This document shows, one piece after another, positions 54,216 to 64,000 of a stretch of DNA of 64,000 nucleotides. Source of the stretch: Antilocapra americana (lineage: Eukaryota; Chordata; Mammalia; Artiodactyla; Antilocapridae); NCBI GenBank assembly GCA_007570785.1, contig ML660203.1, positions 8,180,638-8,244,637 of the forward strand. The letters run 5' to 3'. The notes beneath the pieces were generated by a model. It made no database searches. It was not told the origin of the DNA and was given only the letters and a program-made list of their open reading frames with translations. Position numbers and translations under genes: made by a program. Positions within the stretch are counted from its first letter, which is position 1. The number at the start of each line of letters is the position of its first letter.

Positions 54216-54375
54216 TGGGGACACATGGTGATTAATTCCAAGGAGAGAAGTTCACAAAGGGGTTATCAGAGTGGATCTTGAAGGGTGAATTGAACATGCA
54301 GAGGAAGAGGGACACTCCAGGCTACAGGAACGCACATGCAGAAGGCCTAAAGCTTAGATGGATTTGCACACCATC

Positions 54376-54492
54376 TAGGAGGCATGGAGGTATGGAGTGC
54401 ACTATGGCTGTGGAGAAAGACTGTCTGAGTTTGAATCCTGGCTCTGTCCCTTCTCAGCTCTTTGACCTTGGGCAAGTTACTTAACCCCTGTG
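54376..54492 (+). repeat. MIR SINE fragment
   Basis: gagtttgaatcctggctctg and ttgaccttgggcaagttact are MIR core, well preserved. Confidence 0.8.
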
Positions 54493-54499
54493 GGAGAGA

Positions 54500-55065
54500 T
54501 ATCATTGTCTCAGATTATTTGCTCTCCCTCTTCCCAGTAAGATTATACATTCTAGCCAGTTGCCATGTGACTCCAAAGGAAGGAGCATACTTCCCCAGGC
54601 CAGACTTGATCACATGACTCCCTTGGGCCAATGGAATTTGAGCTGGAGAGACTATGAAAATGAAGTTGCTCAGTCATGTCCGACTCTTTGCAACCCCAGG
54701 TTCCACCGTCCATGGGAATACTGGAATGGGTTGCCATTTCCTTCTCCAGATCTTCCCGACCCAGGGATTGAACCTGGGTCTCCCACTTTGTAGGCAGACA
54801 CTTTACCGTCTGAGCCACCAGGGAGAGACTATAGGCCAGTCCTAAGCAGAAACCTGAAGAACCATAGCATGTTTTAGTCTAAAATCAAACTCTTTTCTCT
54901 CTGCCACTGGAATGGCATCACCTGTGCCTACAGCATTCAACACAGAGAGCAGAGCCTCAGCCAACCCACAGCTGCCCCACAGCTGCTGAGAGAGAAAAAT
55001 TTTTTGTTCTAAGACAATGAGATTTGGTGTTGTTTGTTCTCACAACAATAATGTAGTATAACCTC
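54500..55065. repeat. old unnamed repeat hosting a Bov-A2
   Basis: gattatttgctctccctctt, gccagttgccatgtgactcc and ctgctgagagagaaaaattt look like an old LTR or DNA repeat, judging from texture. The family is not assigned. Confidence 0.3.
54656..54821 (-). repeat. Bov-A2 SINE with 11-bp target duplication
   Basis: Flanked by ggagagactat at 54645-54655 and 54822-54832. The body lacks the usual gactgtagcc-ctcctct segment (ccccaggttccaccgtccat), an internal deletion of ~25 bp. Confidence 0.95.
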
Positions 55066-55244
55066 GTGATTTTCATAGTACTTACCGCATAGAACTGTTG
55101 TGAGGATTAATAAGATGATCTTGTGACATGTATAACCATTTCATCAGAAGTTTGCATGATAAGATGACTATTCTACCCACACGTGTATGGACATTAGCTG
55201 TATGATAGAGATGACATTTGCAAAAGAATAGCAAAGGACGGTGT

Positions 55245-55697
55245 CACAGGTGGAGTAGTATCTCCTCCAAATTCATTTCTACTTGGAACCTCAGAATATG
55301 ACCTTAGGCAACAGGATCTTTCCAGATGTAATTAGTCAAGGATCTCAAGGTGAACACACTGGATTTAGAGGGTGCCCTAAATCCAGTGACTTGTGTCTAT
55401 GTGAAAAAAGAAGATACACAGAAACAAAGAAAAGAAGATGTGAAGGTAGAGGCAGAGACTAGTGTGATGTGTCTACAAGCAAATCCTTAGTGGTGAGGAT
55501 CGCTAGTACCACCTGAAACTAGGAGAAGGGAATGGGATGTTTTCTCCCTCAGAGCTTCCAGAAGAAACCAATTCTGCCCATACCTCGATTTTGGATTCCT
55601 GGTCTCTTGAACTGTGAAAGGATAAATTTTCTGTTGTTTTAAGCCACCCAATTTGTGGTAATTTGTTATGACAACCCTAGGAAATTAACACAGATGG
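55245..55697 (+). repeat. MLT1-type solo LTR
   Basis: tggaacctcagaatatgacc, ccagatgtaattagtcaagg, gaagatgtgaaggtagaggc, gttgttttaagccacccaat and aggaaattaacacag follow MLT1. An 8-bp self-repeat (ccctaaatccag/ggatttagaggg) is present. Confidence 0.9.
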
Positions 55698-55699
55698 AT

Positions 55700-55965
55700 T
55701 ACTTTTAAAATGATACTGAACAATTGGTTATTCATTTGGAAAAAAATAAAACTGGATTCCTACCTTGGAGCACACACAATAACAACCTTCTGTTGGATTA
55801 AGGACCTAAATTTGAAACGCAAAACCTTAAAATCTTTAGAAGTAACTAAAGGAGATTATATTTAGGACTTCAGGATAGAGGAGAATTTCTTAAACAAGAC
55901 ATAAAAATCACAAATTGCATTACTCTGAGTTCTTCACAGAAACAGAACCAATAGGATAAATAGAC
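55700..55965 (+). repeat. old L1 ORF2 fragment
   Basis: ggttattcatttggaaaaaa, ggattaaggacctaaatttg, and tttcttaaacaagacataaa are L1 ORF2 C-terminal text with stops. It may be the upstream part of the L1 seen at 58660. Confidence 0.75.
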
Positions 55966-55973
55966 TATATTGG

Positions 55974-56188
55974 GCTTCCCAGGTGGAGCTAGTGTTAAAG
56001 AACCTACCTGCCAATGCAGAAGATGTAAGAGACTTGGGTTCCGTCACTGGGTCAGGAAGATTCCCTGGAGAAGGAAATGGCAACCCACTCCAGTATTCTT
56101 GCCTGGAGAATTCCATGAACAGAAATGTCTGGCAGGCTACAGTCCAGAGGATTACAAAGAGTCAGACATGACTGAAGTGATTTAGCAT
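55974..56188 (+). repeat. Bov-tA SINE
   Basis: Sense: gggcttcccaggtggagcta with an 11-bp insertion (tgtaagagacttggg) in the head, ending tgaagtgatttagcatgcat. Confidence 0.95.
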
Positions 56189-56914
56189 GCATATCGATGA
56201 CAGAGAGATTTATTATAAGGAATTAACTCATGTGGTTACAAAACTGTGCAACTCAGTCAGGATTTGAACCCATGGGCAAGGACTCAAACTCTGCCGGAAC
56301 CCAGTGTCTTTTCATTGAGATCACATACCTAGTCTCAGGACTTAATGAAGCTCAAGTTCTTTATGTCTCACGGCAGAAAGTATTCAGTGAGAGACAAAGG
56401 TAAGAAGTGGATTTATTTAAAGAGAAACACACCCCACAGTGTGTGGGCCATCTTAAAAGGTGAGAGGCCCCAAAATATAGGGTGGTTAGTTTTCACTGGA
56501 TGGATAATTTCATGGATTAATGAGTGAGAGGATTATTCCAACTGTTTCAAGTAAGGGGCTGTCATGGCACTGGTGGGTGTGTCATTTAGATTCTAATATA
56601 TTACAGTATTAATATATATATTCTAATATATTACAGTAATATAATGAGGCTCAAGGTCTACTGGAAGTTGAATCTTCTGCCATCTTGGACCTAGTTGGTT
56701 CTAACCAGTTTTTGTCATGTCCTATGACTATGTCATTCTTAGAAAGGCTGTACTCTGTCCCCCTTTCCTTGTTTCGGTTATCGAGGCCAAGAAGTCCCAA
56801 GATCTGCAGTTAGCAAGCTAGAGACCCAGGAGAGCCGGGAGGGTACTCTCAGTCCAAAGGCAGGAAAGGCTAGTGTCCCAAATTGAAGTCTATCAGGCAG
56901 AGACAGGGAAATCT

Positions 56915-57410
56915 CCTTTGTGGTTCATTTGCTAAGTCGTGTTGGACTCTTTGTGACTCCATGGACTGCAGCACGCCAGGCTCCCTGTCCTACTACACTG
57001 TCTCCCAGAGTTTGCTCAGATTTATGTCCATTGAGTCGGTCATGCTACCTAGCCATTTCATCTTCTGTCATCCCCTTCTCCTCCTGCATATAATCTTTCC
57101 CACCATCAGGGTCTTTTCCAATGAGTGGGCTCTTCGCATCAGGTGGCCAAAATATTGGAGCTTCAGCTTCAGCATCAGTCCTTCCAATGAATATTCAGAG
57201 TTGATTTCCTTTAGGATTGACTGGTTGGATCTCCTTGCTGTCCGAGGGACTCTCAAGAGTCTTCTCCAACACCACAGTTCAAAAGCATCAGTTCTTTGGC
57301 CCTCAGCCTTCTTTATGATCCAACTCTCACATCCATACATGACTACCAAAGCTATGGAATAACCATAGCTTTGACTAGATAGACCATTGTTGGCAAAGTA
57401 ATGTCTCTGC

Positions 57411-57444
<34 letters not shown>

Positions 57445-58657
57445 TGCTTTTTAATACACTGTCTAGGTTTGTCACAGCTTTTCTTCCAAGGACTAAGCAT
57501 CTTAATTTCATGGCTACTGTCACTGTCCACGGTGATTTTGGAACCCAAGAAAATAAAATCTGTCACTGTTTCCATTGTTTCCCCATCTATTTGCCACAAA
57601 GTGATGGGACTAGATACCATGATCTTATTGTTTAGAATGTTGAGGTTTAAGTCAGCTTTTTCACTTTTCTCTTTCATCTTCAAAAAGAGGCTCTTCAGTT
57701 CCTCTTCACTTTCTGCCATAAGGGTGGTGTCATCTGCATATCTGAGGTTACTGATATTTCTCCTGGCAATCTTGATTCCAGCTTGTGCTTTATCCAGCCC
57801 AGCATTGTGCATGATGTACTCTGCATAGAAATTATATAAGCAGGGTGACAATATACAGTCTTGATGTATTCCTTTCCCAATTTGGAACCAGTCCATTGTT
57901 TCATGTCCAGTGCTAATTGTTGCTTCTTGACCTGCATACAGGTTTCTCAGGAGGCAGCTAAGGTGGTCTGGTATTCCCATCTCTTTAAGAGTTTGCCACA
58001 GTGTGCTGTGATCAACAGAATCAAAGACTTTAGGTTAGTCAATGAAGCAGAAGCATATATTTTTCTGGAACTCCCTTGCTTTCTCCATGATCCAATGAAG
58101 AATGTTGGCAATTTGATCTCTGGTTCCTGTGCCTTTTTTAAACCCAGCTCATAGATCTGTAAGTTCTCAGTTCTCATATTGCTGAAACCTAGATCGAAGG
58201 ATTTTGAGCATAACTTTGCTAGCATGTGAAATGAGTGAAATTATATGGTAGTTTGAACTTTCTTTGGCATTGCCCTTCTTTGAGATTGAAATGAAAATGG
58301 ACAATTCCCAGTGCTGTGGCCACTGCTGAGTTTTCCAAATATGCTGACTATTGAGTGCAGCACTTTCACAGCATCATCTTTTAGGATTTGAAATAGCTCA
58401 ACTGGAATTTTGTCACCTTCACTATCTTTGTTCCTCGTGATGCTTCCTAAGGCCCTCTTGACTTCACAGCCCAGGGTGTCTGACTAAGTGAGTGATGACA
58501 TCATTGTAGTTATCCAGGTCATTAAGACTTTTTTTTGTATAGTTCTGTGTATTCTTGCCACCTCTTCTTAATCTCTTCTGCTTCTGTTAGATCCTTACTG
58601 TTTCTGTCCTTTATTGTGCTCATCCTTGCATGAAATGTTCCCTTGATATCTCCAATT
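56915..58657 (-). repeat. BovB LINE (RTE clade), 5' truncated, RT remnant
   Basis: This is the largest LINE piece here. The 3' end (left) has the Art2A-like terminus. The coding part lies at about 57068-58225 on the minus strand. The frame at 57980-57375 contains the reverse-transcriptase catalytic YADDT (57725-57739), preceded by DQCILSPCLYN-type and ARRNISNLR text, then continues to TPLWQIDGE-like sequence. Frameshifts split the RT into several frames, and a (TG)n microsatellite at 57413-57441 breaks the reading, so it is inactive. BovB is known for past horizontal transfer between reptiles and ruminants. Confidence 0.95.
57413..57441. repeat. (TG)n microsatellite inside BovB
   Basis: About 14 TG units interrupt BovB sequence, replacing the BovB text between ctctgctt and tctgcttttt. 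An 8-bp repeat of ctgctt borders both sides, suggesting slippage or insertion. Confidence 0.9.
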
Positions 58658-58659
58658 TT

Positions 58660-59040
58660 CATACAATGGAATATTATTCAGCCTTAAGAAGGAATGAAAT
58701 TCTGATATATGCCACAACGTGAACCTTGAAAACATTATGCTAAGTCAAAGAAGCCAGAGACCAAAGGATACATAGTGTTTGTTTCCGCTTATAAAGTTTC
58801 TAGAATAGGCAAAGTAATAGAGGCAGAAACTAGAATAGAGGTCACCAGGGACTGGGAGGAAGGTGGTTATTGTTTATGGGTAAAGAATTTCTGTTTGGGA
58901 TGATGAAGTTCTGGGAGTGGTGGTGATGGCCACACTACATCGTGAATATATCTAATTTCACCAAACTGCACAGCCCAAAAACAGTTAACAGAGGACATTT
59001 CGTGTTGTATATATTTCGCCACAATAAAAATAACAATTTG
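58660..59040 (+). repeat. old L1 (L1M-type) 3' UTR
   Basis: catacaatggaatattattc, ccttgaaaacattatgctaa, aggtcaccagggactgggag and tttcgccacaataaaaataa are L1M 3' UTR landmarks. It lies immediately after the BovB 5' truncation point. Confidence 0.9.
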
Positions 59041-59276
59041 GGGACTTCCTTGGTGGTTCAGTGATTAAGAATCTACCTTCCAGTGCAGGGGCCTCGGCTT
59101 CAATGCATGGTTGGGGAATTAAGATCCCACGTGCTTTGGGGCTACTGAGCCAGCAGGCTCCAACTACTAGGTCCAAGCACTCTAGAGCCCGTCCTCCTCA
59201 ACACAAGAGGCCTACACACCACAACTAGAGAAAGCCAGGGACACCCAGCATGGCCAAAATAAAAAAAAAAAAAAAA
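59041..59276 (+). repeat. CHR-type SINE, long form
   Basis: Sense: gggacttccttggtggttca through ccagcatggccaaaataaaa with a 16-A run. It begins immediately after aaaaataacaatttg (59025-59039). Confidence 0.9.
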
Positions 59277-59283
59277 GTGCCCT

Positions 59284-59560
59284 CTTGGGGCTTCCCTGGT
59301 GGCTCAGTAGTAGACAATCCGCCAGCCAATGCAAGAGACACAGGTTCAATCCCTGATCCGGGAAGCTCCCATATGCCAAGGAGCAACGAAGCCTGAGCGC
59401 GCTTCACAACCAGAGAAGCTATAGCAATGAGAAGCCTGCACACCCCAACTAGAGAGTAGCCTCCTCTTGATGCACCTGGAGGAAAGGCCTGAGCCACAAC
59501 AAAGACCCAGCACAGCCAAAAATAATAAATTAAATAAAATTATTTTTTAAAAGCCCTTAA
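59284..59560 (+). repeat. Bov-tA1/CHR-like SINE
   Basis: ggggcttccctggtggctca head joined to CHR-like arms (gaagcctgagcgcgcttcac, ccagcacagccaaaaataat). The aaaaataacaatttg motif recurs right of its tail at 59566-59580. Confidence 0.85.
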
Positions 59561-60057
59561 AAAAGAAAAATAACAATTTGTATTCCTAAAAAAATTAAGC
59601 AGAGTGAAAAAAATACAAGCAATTGCATTTAACTCTTAGCTTATCCAAGAATAAATACAACCCATTTTCTTCAGCTATTCCAGGATTGCTGGATTTGTTT
59701 AGGATTCCCCTGCTGTGTTGCTAATACAATCCTCCCACATAATCGTGATCACTTTGAATATGGTACGTTAATTGATCACACCTTTGGCAGAGCAAAGAGC
59801 AAATGATAGGCAAGTGTTCTTGGGGAAAAAATGGAGGAGTCAAGATATCCTTTTATGGGCAGATATAGAGCTCAAATTGGGTTTACGTAGGAGGGACATC
59901 AGCTCTCTGCTTCTAGTGAAGACAGAATCAGCAGATACTTCAACAGGAAAGAGATTAGCTATCAGGAGCCCTCTCACCATGTGGAATGAAAGGGTTGGAC
60001 CAGTCCCTTCTAGGACCCCTCCAGCTCTAACAGTCTGTAGCTCTGTTACTGAAAGAT

Positions 60058-60200
60058 GAATAAGAATTCACATTTGCCCAGCGCCTGTGGCTTGTGTGGC
60101 ACTCTGCCAATAGCATTAACTTATTCAACCCTCACAAGGACTCTCTGTGGTTGGTGTTACTCCCTCCATTTTACCTACAAGGAAATGCAGGCTCAGCTAT
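60058..60200 (-). repeat. MIR SINE
   Basis: ttattcaaccctcacaagga, gttactccctccattttacc and aggaaatgcaggctcagc in antisense. The CHR at 60203 cuts it. Confidence 0.75.
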
Positions 60201-60202
60201 GG

Positions 60203-60328
60203 GCTTCAGCAGGTGTAGCGTGTGGATTTAGTTGCATGTGGGATTTTATTTCCCCGACCAGGGATCGAACCCGCATCCCCTGCATTGCAAGGTGTAATCT
60301 TAACCACTGGACCACCACAGAGGTCCCC
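60203..60328 (-). repeat. CHR-type SINE, truncated
   Basis: Antisense: tggatttagttgcatgtggg, gaccagggatcgaacccgca and accaccacagaggtcccc. The tail side is missing. Confidence 0.9.
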
Positions 60329-61345
60329 TTGTGGAGGTATGTAGGACAGGGTGAGGGCTGACTGGGCTACTAGCTTGCTCAAAAGCAGGAGCCTGAAGTT
60401 ACCTGTTAAGATCCCTCACAGCTGCTTCTCTTATCATTACGTCAGGTTCTCAGTGACAGGGGCTGCTGATCCTGCCGCTCCCCAGAAGTTTGGCTGGAAA
60501 CTGCCCAGATCTTCAAAGAGTGAGCACTTTGTGAGGGTTCACCTGCCCTTGTAAATTTCTGGAGCATTCATTGCCCCGGTGAAGTGCTTGCCACACCGGG
60601 AGAAAAAAGGGACAGCCCCTTTTAGCAGAGGTATGACTCTGTCCTTTTGAGCTTTCTGATCTAGAATGAGGAGAAAAAACAAACCAAGTTACAATGTAAA
60701 GCACATTGAGGTGGGAGACAGATCTTGCATCTGGATTTTATCAAAGAACATGCTGGAATAATTTCCCATCAGTGCCGGGTCTTCTGGTCTCTGGTCCATT
60801 CTATACCTTAGTGGTCTGATTAAATATTCCAAAGCACAGCCCCAACAAGGACCCTCTCCAGCTCAAAAGACAAGTCTCACCTCCTTAGTTTGTTACCTGA
60901 GGCCCTGCATGGGGGCCTCCCCATGGGGAGCCTCAGGTGTCTCAGCCTCCCCACCAATCTCGTAGAGATCCCTGCCCTAATAAAATCCCTACTCCTCCCG
61001 ACGTGCCTCACCTTTTTCCACTATAGCAGGAAAATTGTAGCAGCCATGTCTGGTTCTAATTTCTGCTCTTCTGGGAATAATCTCCCCCCTTTCTTTAGAG
61101 AACTCTTTGTTCTTCATTGATACACAGAACTCTGTATCCTCCAATGAGATTTATCTTCCTGGGCACAAAGATTAATTCAAGGTTGGGTATGTGACCTAAA
61201 ATGACCCCATCACAATCTTCTCTGGGACATTCATGCTGCAAGTAACAGGGAGGGCTGTCTCACTTCCCTCTGGTCTCCCATGACTCTTATCTGGATCTTT
61301 CTTAGGGTACCTAGCAATTTCTAGCTTAAGCTATGGTTCTTCTTA
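60329..61345. other. no gene seen; unique DNA
   Basis: No named repeat between 60330 and 61040. 61040-61340 (gagatttatcttcctgggca, cttagggtacctagcaattt) may be an old LTR or DNA repeat that I cannot assign. Confidence 0.4.
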
Positions 61346-61347
61346 AC

Positions 61348-61532
61348 TTGGACTTCCCTGGTGGCTCAGATGGTAAAGAATACATCTGCAGTGCAGGAGA
61401 CAGGGTTCAATCCCTAGTTTGGGAAGATCCCCTAGAGAAAGGAACGGCTACCCATTCCAGTATTCTTGCCTGGAGAGTTTCATGAACAGAGAAGTCTGGC
61501 AGGCTACAGTCCATGGGGTTGCTCTGAGTGAA
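61348..61532 (+). repeat. Bov-tA SINE
   Basis: Sense: gacttccctggtggctcaga to gggttgctctgagtgaataa, with the terminal gactgagcgactaa replaced. Confidence 0.95.
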
Positions 61533-61620
61533 TAAGCATACATACACATTCTTACACTCTCTGCGAGATGGTCACAGCCCCCGCTTCCTCCAAGGACTCC
61601 ACTTTTGGTTCAAGTGTTCA

Positions 61621-61639
61621 ATTTTTTTTTTTTTTTTGA
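61621..61639. repeat. poly-T run
   Basis: A run of about 18 T residues with no SINE body on either side. Confidence 0.9.
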
Positions 61640-61794
61640 CTACCTCTTCTGTGCAAATATTGTATTATGATCTGGGGATACAGCATTGGATAAGACACTG
61701 TCCCTTGTTAAATGGATGGATGAATGAAAACGCCTCTCTGGCCCTCACCCAGCTTATCACAGGGGGTTTGAGCTGCAGAGAATAGTAGACATAA

Positions 61795-61915
61795 AGTCCA
61801 AATCTGTTAGCCTGGCATTCAAAACCTTTTACAACCTGGTTCTAATTTTGTCTTCCCTACACACACTCTTAGCTCCAACCAAACTGAACTGGTTTTGTCC
61901 TGGAAAACCCCAAGA
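61795..61915 (+). repeat. L2 LINE fragment
   Basis: cctggcattcaaaacctttt, acaacctggttctaattttg, ccaaactgaactggttttgt follow L2 text. Confidence 0.55.
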
Positions 61916-61959
61916 CGTCCCCCACCTGTGGCATATATGCAGGCTGCAGTCTTATCCCA

Positions 61960-62150
61960 CCGGCTCTCTTCCTGTTTTTCTCTTTCATTTCTACCTTCTT
62001 CCCCCTATCTCATTTCAGCCTTACCTCCTCTTGCTTCTACTTTCCCTCTTTCATCATCCCCCACCTTCCCTTTTCCTTCCTCTTTTCTCTCCCTGAGCTC
62101 TCTTTCATCAATTCTATCCCACCCTTACCTCTTTCTCTTTCTCTCTCTCT
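61960..62150. repeat. CT-rich pyrimidine tract
   Basis: About 190 bp of the plus strand is nearly all C and T (ctcttcctgtttttctcttt and ctctttctctttctctctct). This is a long polypyrimidine strand that could form triplex DNA. Confidence 0.85.
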
Positions 62151-62151
62151 T

Positions 62152-62343
62152 TTTTAAGTTTAATTTGTATTTGTTTATTTGGCTGTGTCAAGTCTTAGTT
62201 GCGGCACTCGGGACCTTCGATCTTTGTAGTGGCATGCGAACTCTTAGTTGCAGCATATGGGATCTAGTTCTCTGACAAGGGATCAAATGGAGACCTGTAC
62301 TGGGAGTGTGGAGTGTTAACCACTGGACCACCAAGGAAGTCCA
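62152..62343 (-). repeat. CHR-type SINE
   Basis: Antisense: ttgtttatttggctgtgtca, gacaagggatcaaatggaga and accaccaaggaagtcc. It follows the CT tract directly. Confidence 0.9.
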
Positions 62344-62455
62344 TCCTCTCTCTCTGATTTTCTGCACCCCTTCCTGTCCCTCTGGGGGCAAAACATGGAA
62401 CAGAACAAATGCATACCAATCAGCTTCTAGATCTCATCACAAGAGGTCATCGAGA

Positions 62456-62545
62456 GGACTTCCCCCGCAGTCTAATGCAGGGGGTGTGGGTTCAGTCCCT
62501 GGTTGGGGAGCTAAGATCTCACATGCCTCTCAGCCAAAAAAAAAA
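62456..62545 (+). repeat. CHR-type SINE, short, head-deleted
   Basis: gaggacttcccccgcagtct joins to aatgcagggggtgtgggttc, deleting most of the A-box half. It ends in a 10-A run. Confidence 0.85.
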
Positions 62546-62784
62546 TACTCCAAAACAAAACAGAAGCAATATTATAACAAATTCAATAAAGTCTTTAAAA
62601 ATGGTCCACATGGGGGAAAAAAGAAAAAGAAGAAGAAGCCCTCAAAGTGAGGTGGAAACAAGGAGGGGAAGGGATCATGGAAGCAGAGAAGATGCTGCTT
62701 AGTGACTACTGGTAAGCCAGAGAGCACTGTGTCAGCTACCTACGTCTAATCCACCCCCAGCTCTTCCTTTTGCTCCCTGTGATC

Positions 62785-62910
62785 ACAGAATTTTGAAAAA
62801 TCAGAACTGCAAAAAATTCATCAACTCTGCCTCCGTAAGTTTGCAGCTGGGAAATTGAGGCCAGCTAGAGAAACAGGGGCACTCAGCAGGAACTGGAGTC
62901 CTGAGCCTTC
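62785..62910 (-). repeat. MIR SINE fragment
   Basis: tttgcagctgggaaattgag with ggcactcagcaggaactgga. Highly diverged. Confidence 0.45.
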
Positions 62911-63171
62911 TGACCCCAGGTCAGTGAAATGCCCTTTGTTTTCACCTATGCTACACGATCTTCCTTCCTGTAGTCAGTAGTCCCTCCCTTTGATTTCCAC
63001 CCACCAGGTCTGGGATGACCTCTAAGGAGTCCCGATCTGCCCTCCCATCCCCCATCCCCCAAACCCCACCTCTGAGTGAATGTAGGGTCTAGTGAAAGAG
63101 AGGCAGAAGGGAGAACTGACATTAGAAGGGCTTGCCGTAAATCCTAGGGCATATATGGCAGTGGTGGGATG

Positions 63172-63402
63172 AGAAGGGGCTTCCTCGATGGCTCAGCAGT
63201 AAAGAATCCGCCTGCCAATGCAGGAAACTCAGGTTCAATCCCTGGGTTGGGAAGATCCTCTGGAAGAGGAAATGGCAATCCATTCCAGTATTCTTGCCTG
63301 AAAAATCCCATGGACAGAGGAGCCTGGTGGGCTACAGTCCATGGGGTCGCAGAGAGTCAGGGCACAACTGAACGACTGAGCACAGACACAGACGCAGACA
63401 GG
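63172..63402 (+). repeat. Bov-tA SINE
   Basis: A full sense copy: ggggcttcctcgatggctca to gactgagcacagacacagac. Low divergence, CpGs partly retained. Confidence 0.95.
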
Positions 63403-64000
63403 ATGGTGAAAAGTGTCACTCTGGCCTGTAGGGGGACCAGTCTCCAGTAGAAGCAGCAGCCTCTGTGCAGTTAAGGGGCCAGACGCTCAGTTTCAGTAGG
63501 CCCTTCTGACAGGATCCTTCCTTACTCCTCCAATCTAGCTGGTTGCCTGGATGACCCACTTCACTCACTTTGCCAGCCACGGATTTGCACAGAGGCCACC
63601 CAGGCGCAGGATGGTCCGTGCCTGCCGGGGATGGGGGTGGGGGTGCCGGGACCTGAGGCAGCTCCACTTTCAGTCCTGCTTCTCTGCTCCACAAAGGGCC
63701 ACTGTCTGAGCACAGAGGGACCCCGGAGGGAGGCCTCCCAAGGTGCTCAGCAACAGGGCCAGGTTTCATCACGCCGGGCCTCCCGGCCAAGTAAACATCA
63801 GGGGGAGGAACAGGCCCAGCAGTTTCTGCAGACGGGCTCCTGGCTCCAGGCTGGCTCAGGGGCGTCTTCCCCCAGGGCTTCCCAGAGACAGGAAGAAGGG
63901 CCAAGTTCATGTGCCCTCTTTTCTCCAGAAACAGACCGTCGGGAAGAGGAACCCCCTCTTTCTTAGATCAGTTCCACTGTTTAAGACACAGAGAAGCATC
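63403..64000. other. no gene seen; unique GC-rich DNA
   Basis: No repeat signature. The minus strand is open from 63910 to 63416, and the plus strand at 63631-63966. No acceptor/donor pair was convincing. It could be an exon of a neighbouring gene, but nothing in the peptide is recognised. Confidence 0.35.

Larger units (their letters stand above)
53270..54375 (+). repeat. unnamed old repeat, copy 2, interrupted
   Basis: Left piece aatactgcaaacatttaggg to about 53415. Right piece from 54222 (tcaaagggg-type text, gatcttgaagggtgaattga, catgcagaaggcctaaagc). It is the same family as 43880-44360. The CHR/Art2A composite sits between. Confidence 0.5.

Noticed and set aside
57375..57980. Possible functional reverse transcriptase gene
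   Set aside because: YADD is present but the element is 5' truncated, frameshifted and interrupted by a TG repeat, so it is a BovB fossil.

Overview
This is nuclear DNA from a ruminant mammal (Pecora, most likely Bovidae such as cattle, buffalo, sheep or goat). The evidence is dozens of ruminant-lineage SINEs (Bov-tA/Bov-A2, and the CHR family shared by cetaceans, hippos and ruminants), BovB LINE pieces with their short Art2A-like 3' ends, and old mammal-wide repeats (MIR, L2, L1M, MLT1, MER5-like). The species cannot be resolved by eye. No complete protein-coding gene, tRNA, rRNA or CRISPR array is visible. Nearly all long reading frames are translations of SINEs or LINEs, or open frames in the GC-rich block.

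Layout. 1-46 kb is interspersed-repeat-rich DNA of intron or intergenic type. 46.15-48.0 kb is a strong CpG island, the only clear gene-associated feature. It has Sp1-type GC boxes, an E-box and G-rich tracts. It carries two splice-donor-like sites on the minus strand (47650/47649 and 47223/47222) and no ATG on that strand between 47223 and 47930. I read it as the promoter and non-coding first exon(s) of an unidentified gene transcribed leftwards. 48-64 kb would then be upstream DNA. It holds the largest BovB fragment (56.9-58.7 kb, antisense, with reverse-transcriptase coding remnants), L1 ends, MLT1 and several nested SINEs.

Three further minus-strand splice-like signals lie left of the island, consistent with a long leftward first intron: a candidate 51-bp exon at 29118-29168, a cluster of donors at 34257-34406, and a pyrimidine-tract-CAG|GTAAGT composite at 18281-18310 that matches a recursive-splice site. 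Candidate conserved regulatory islands are at 7605-7695 (homeodomain-type sites) and 38740-38935 (a MARE-like site and overlapping nuclear-receptor half-sites).

Structural highlights are two SINEs sharing one target site with three copies of the duplication (10581-11037), SINE-in-SINE and SINE-in-LINE insertions with matching duplications, and a perfect 21-bp inverted repeat beside an AT microsatellite (51541-51632) that looks like a template-switch mutation. I found no evidence of a novel multi-gene system.
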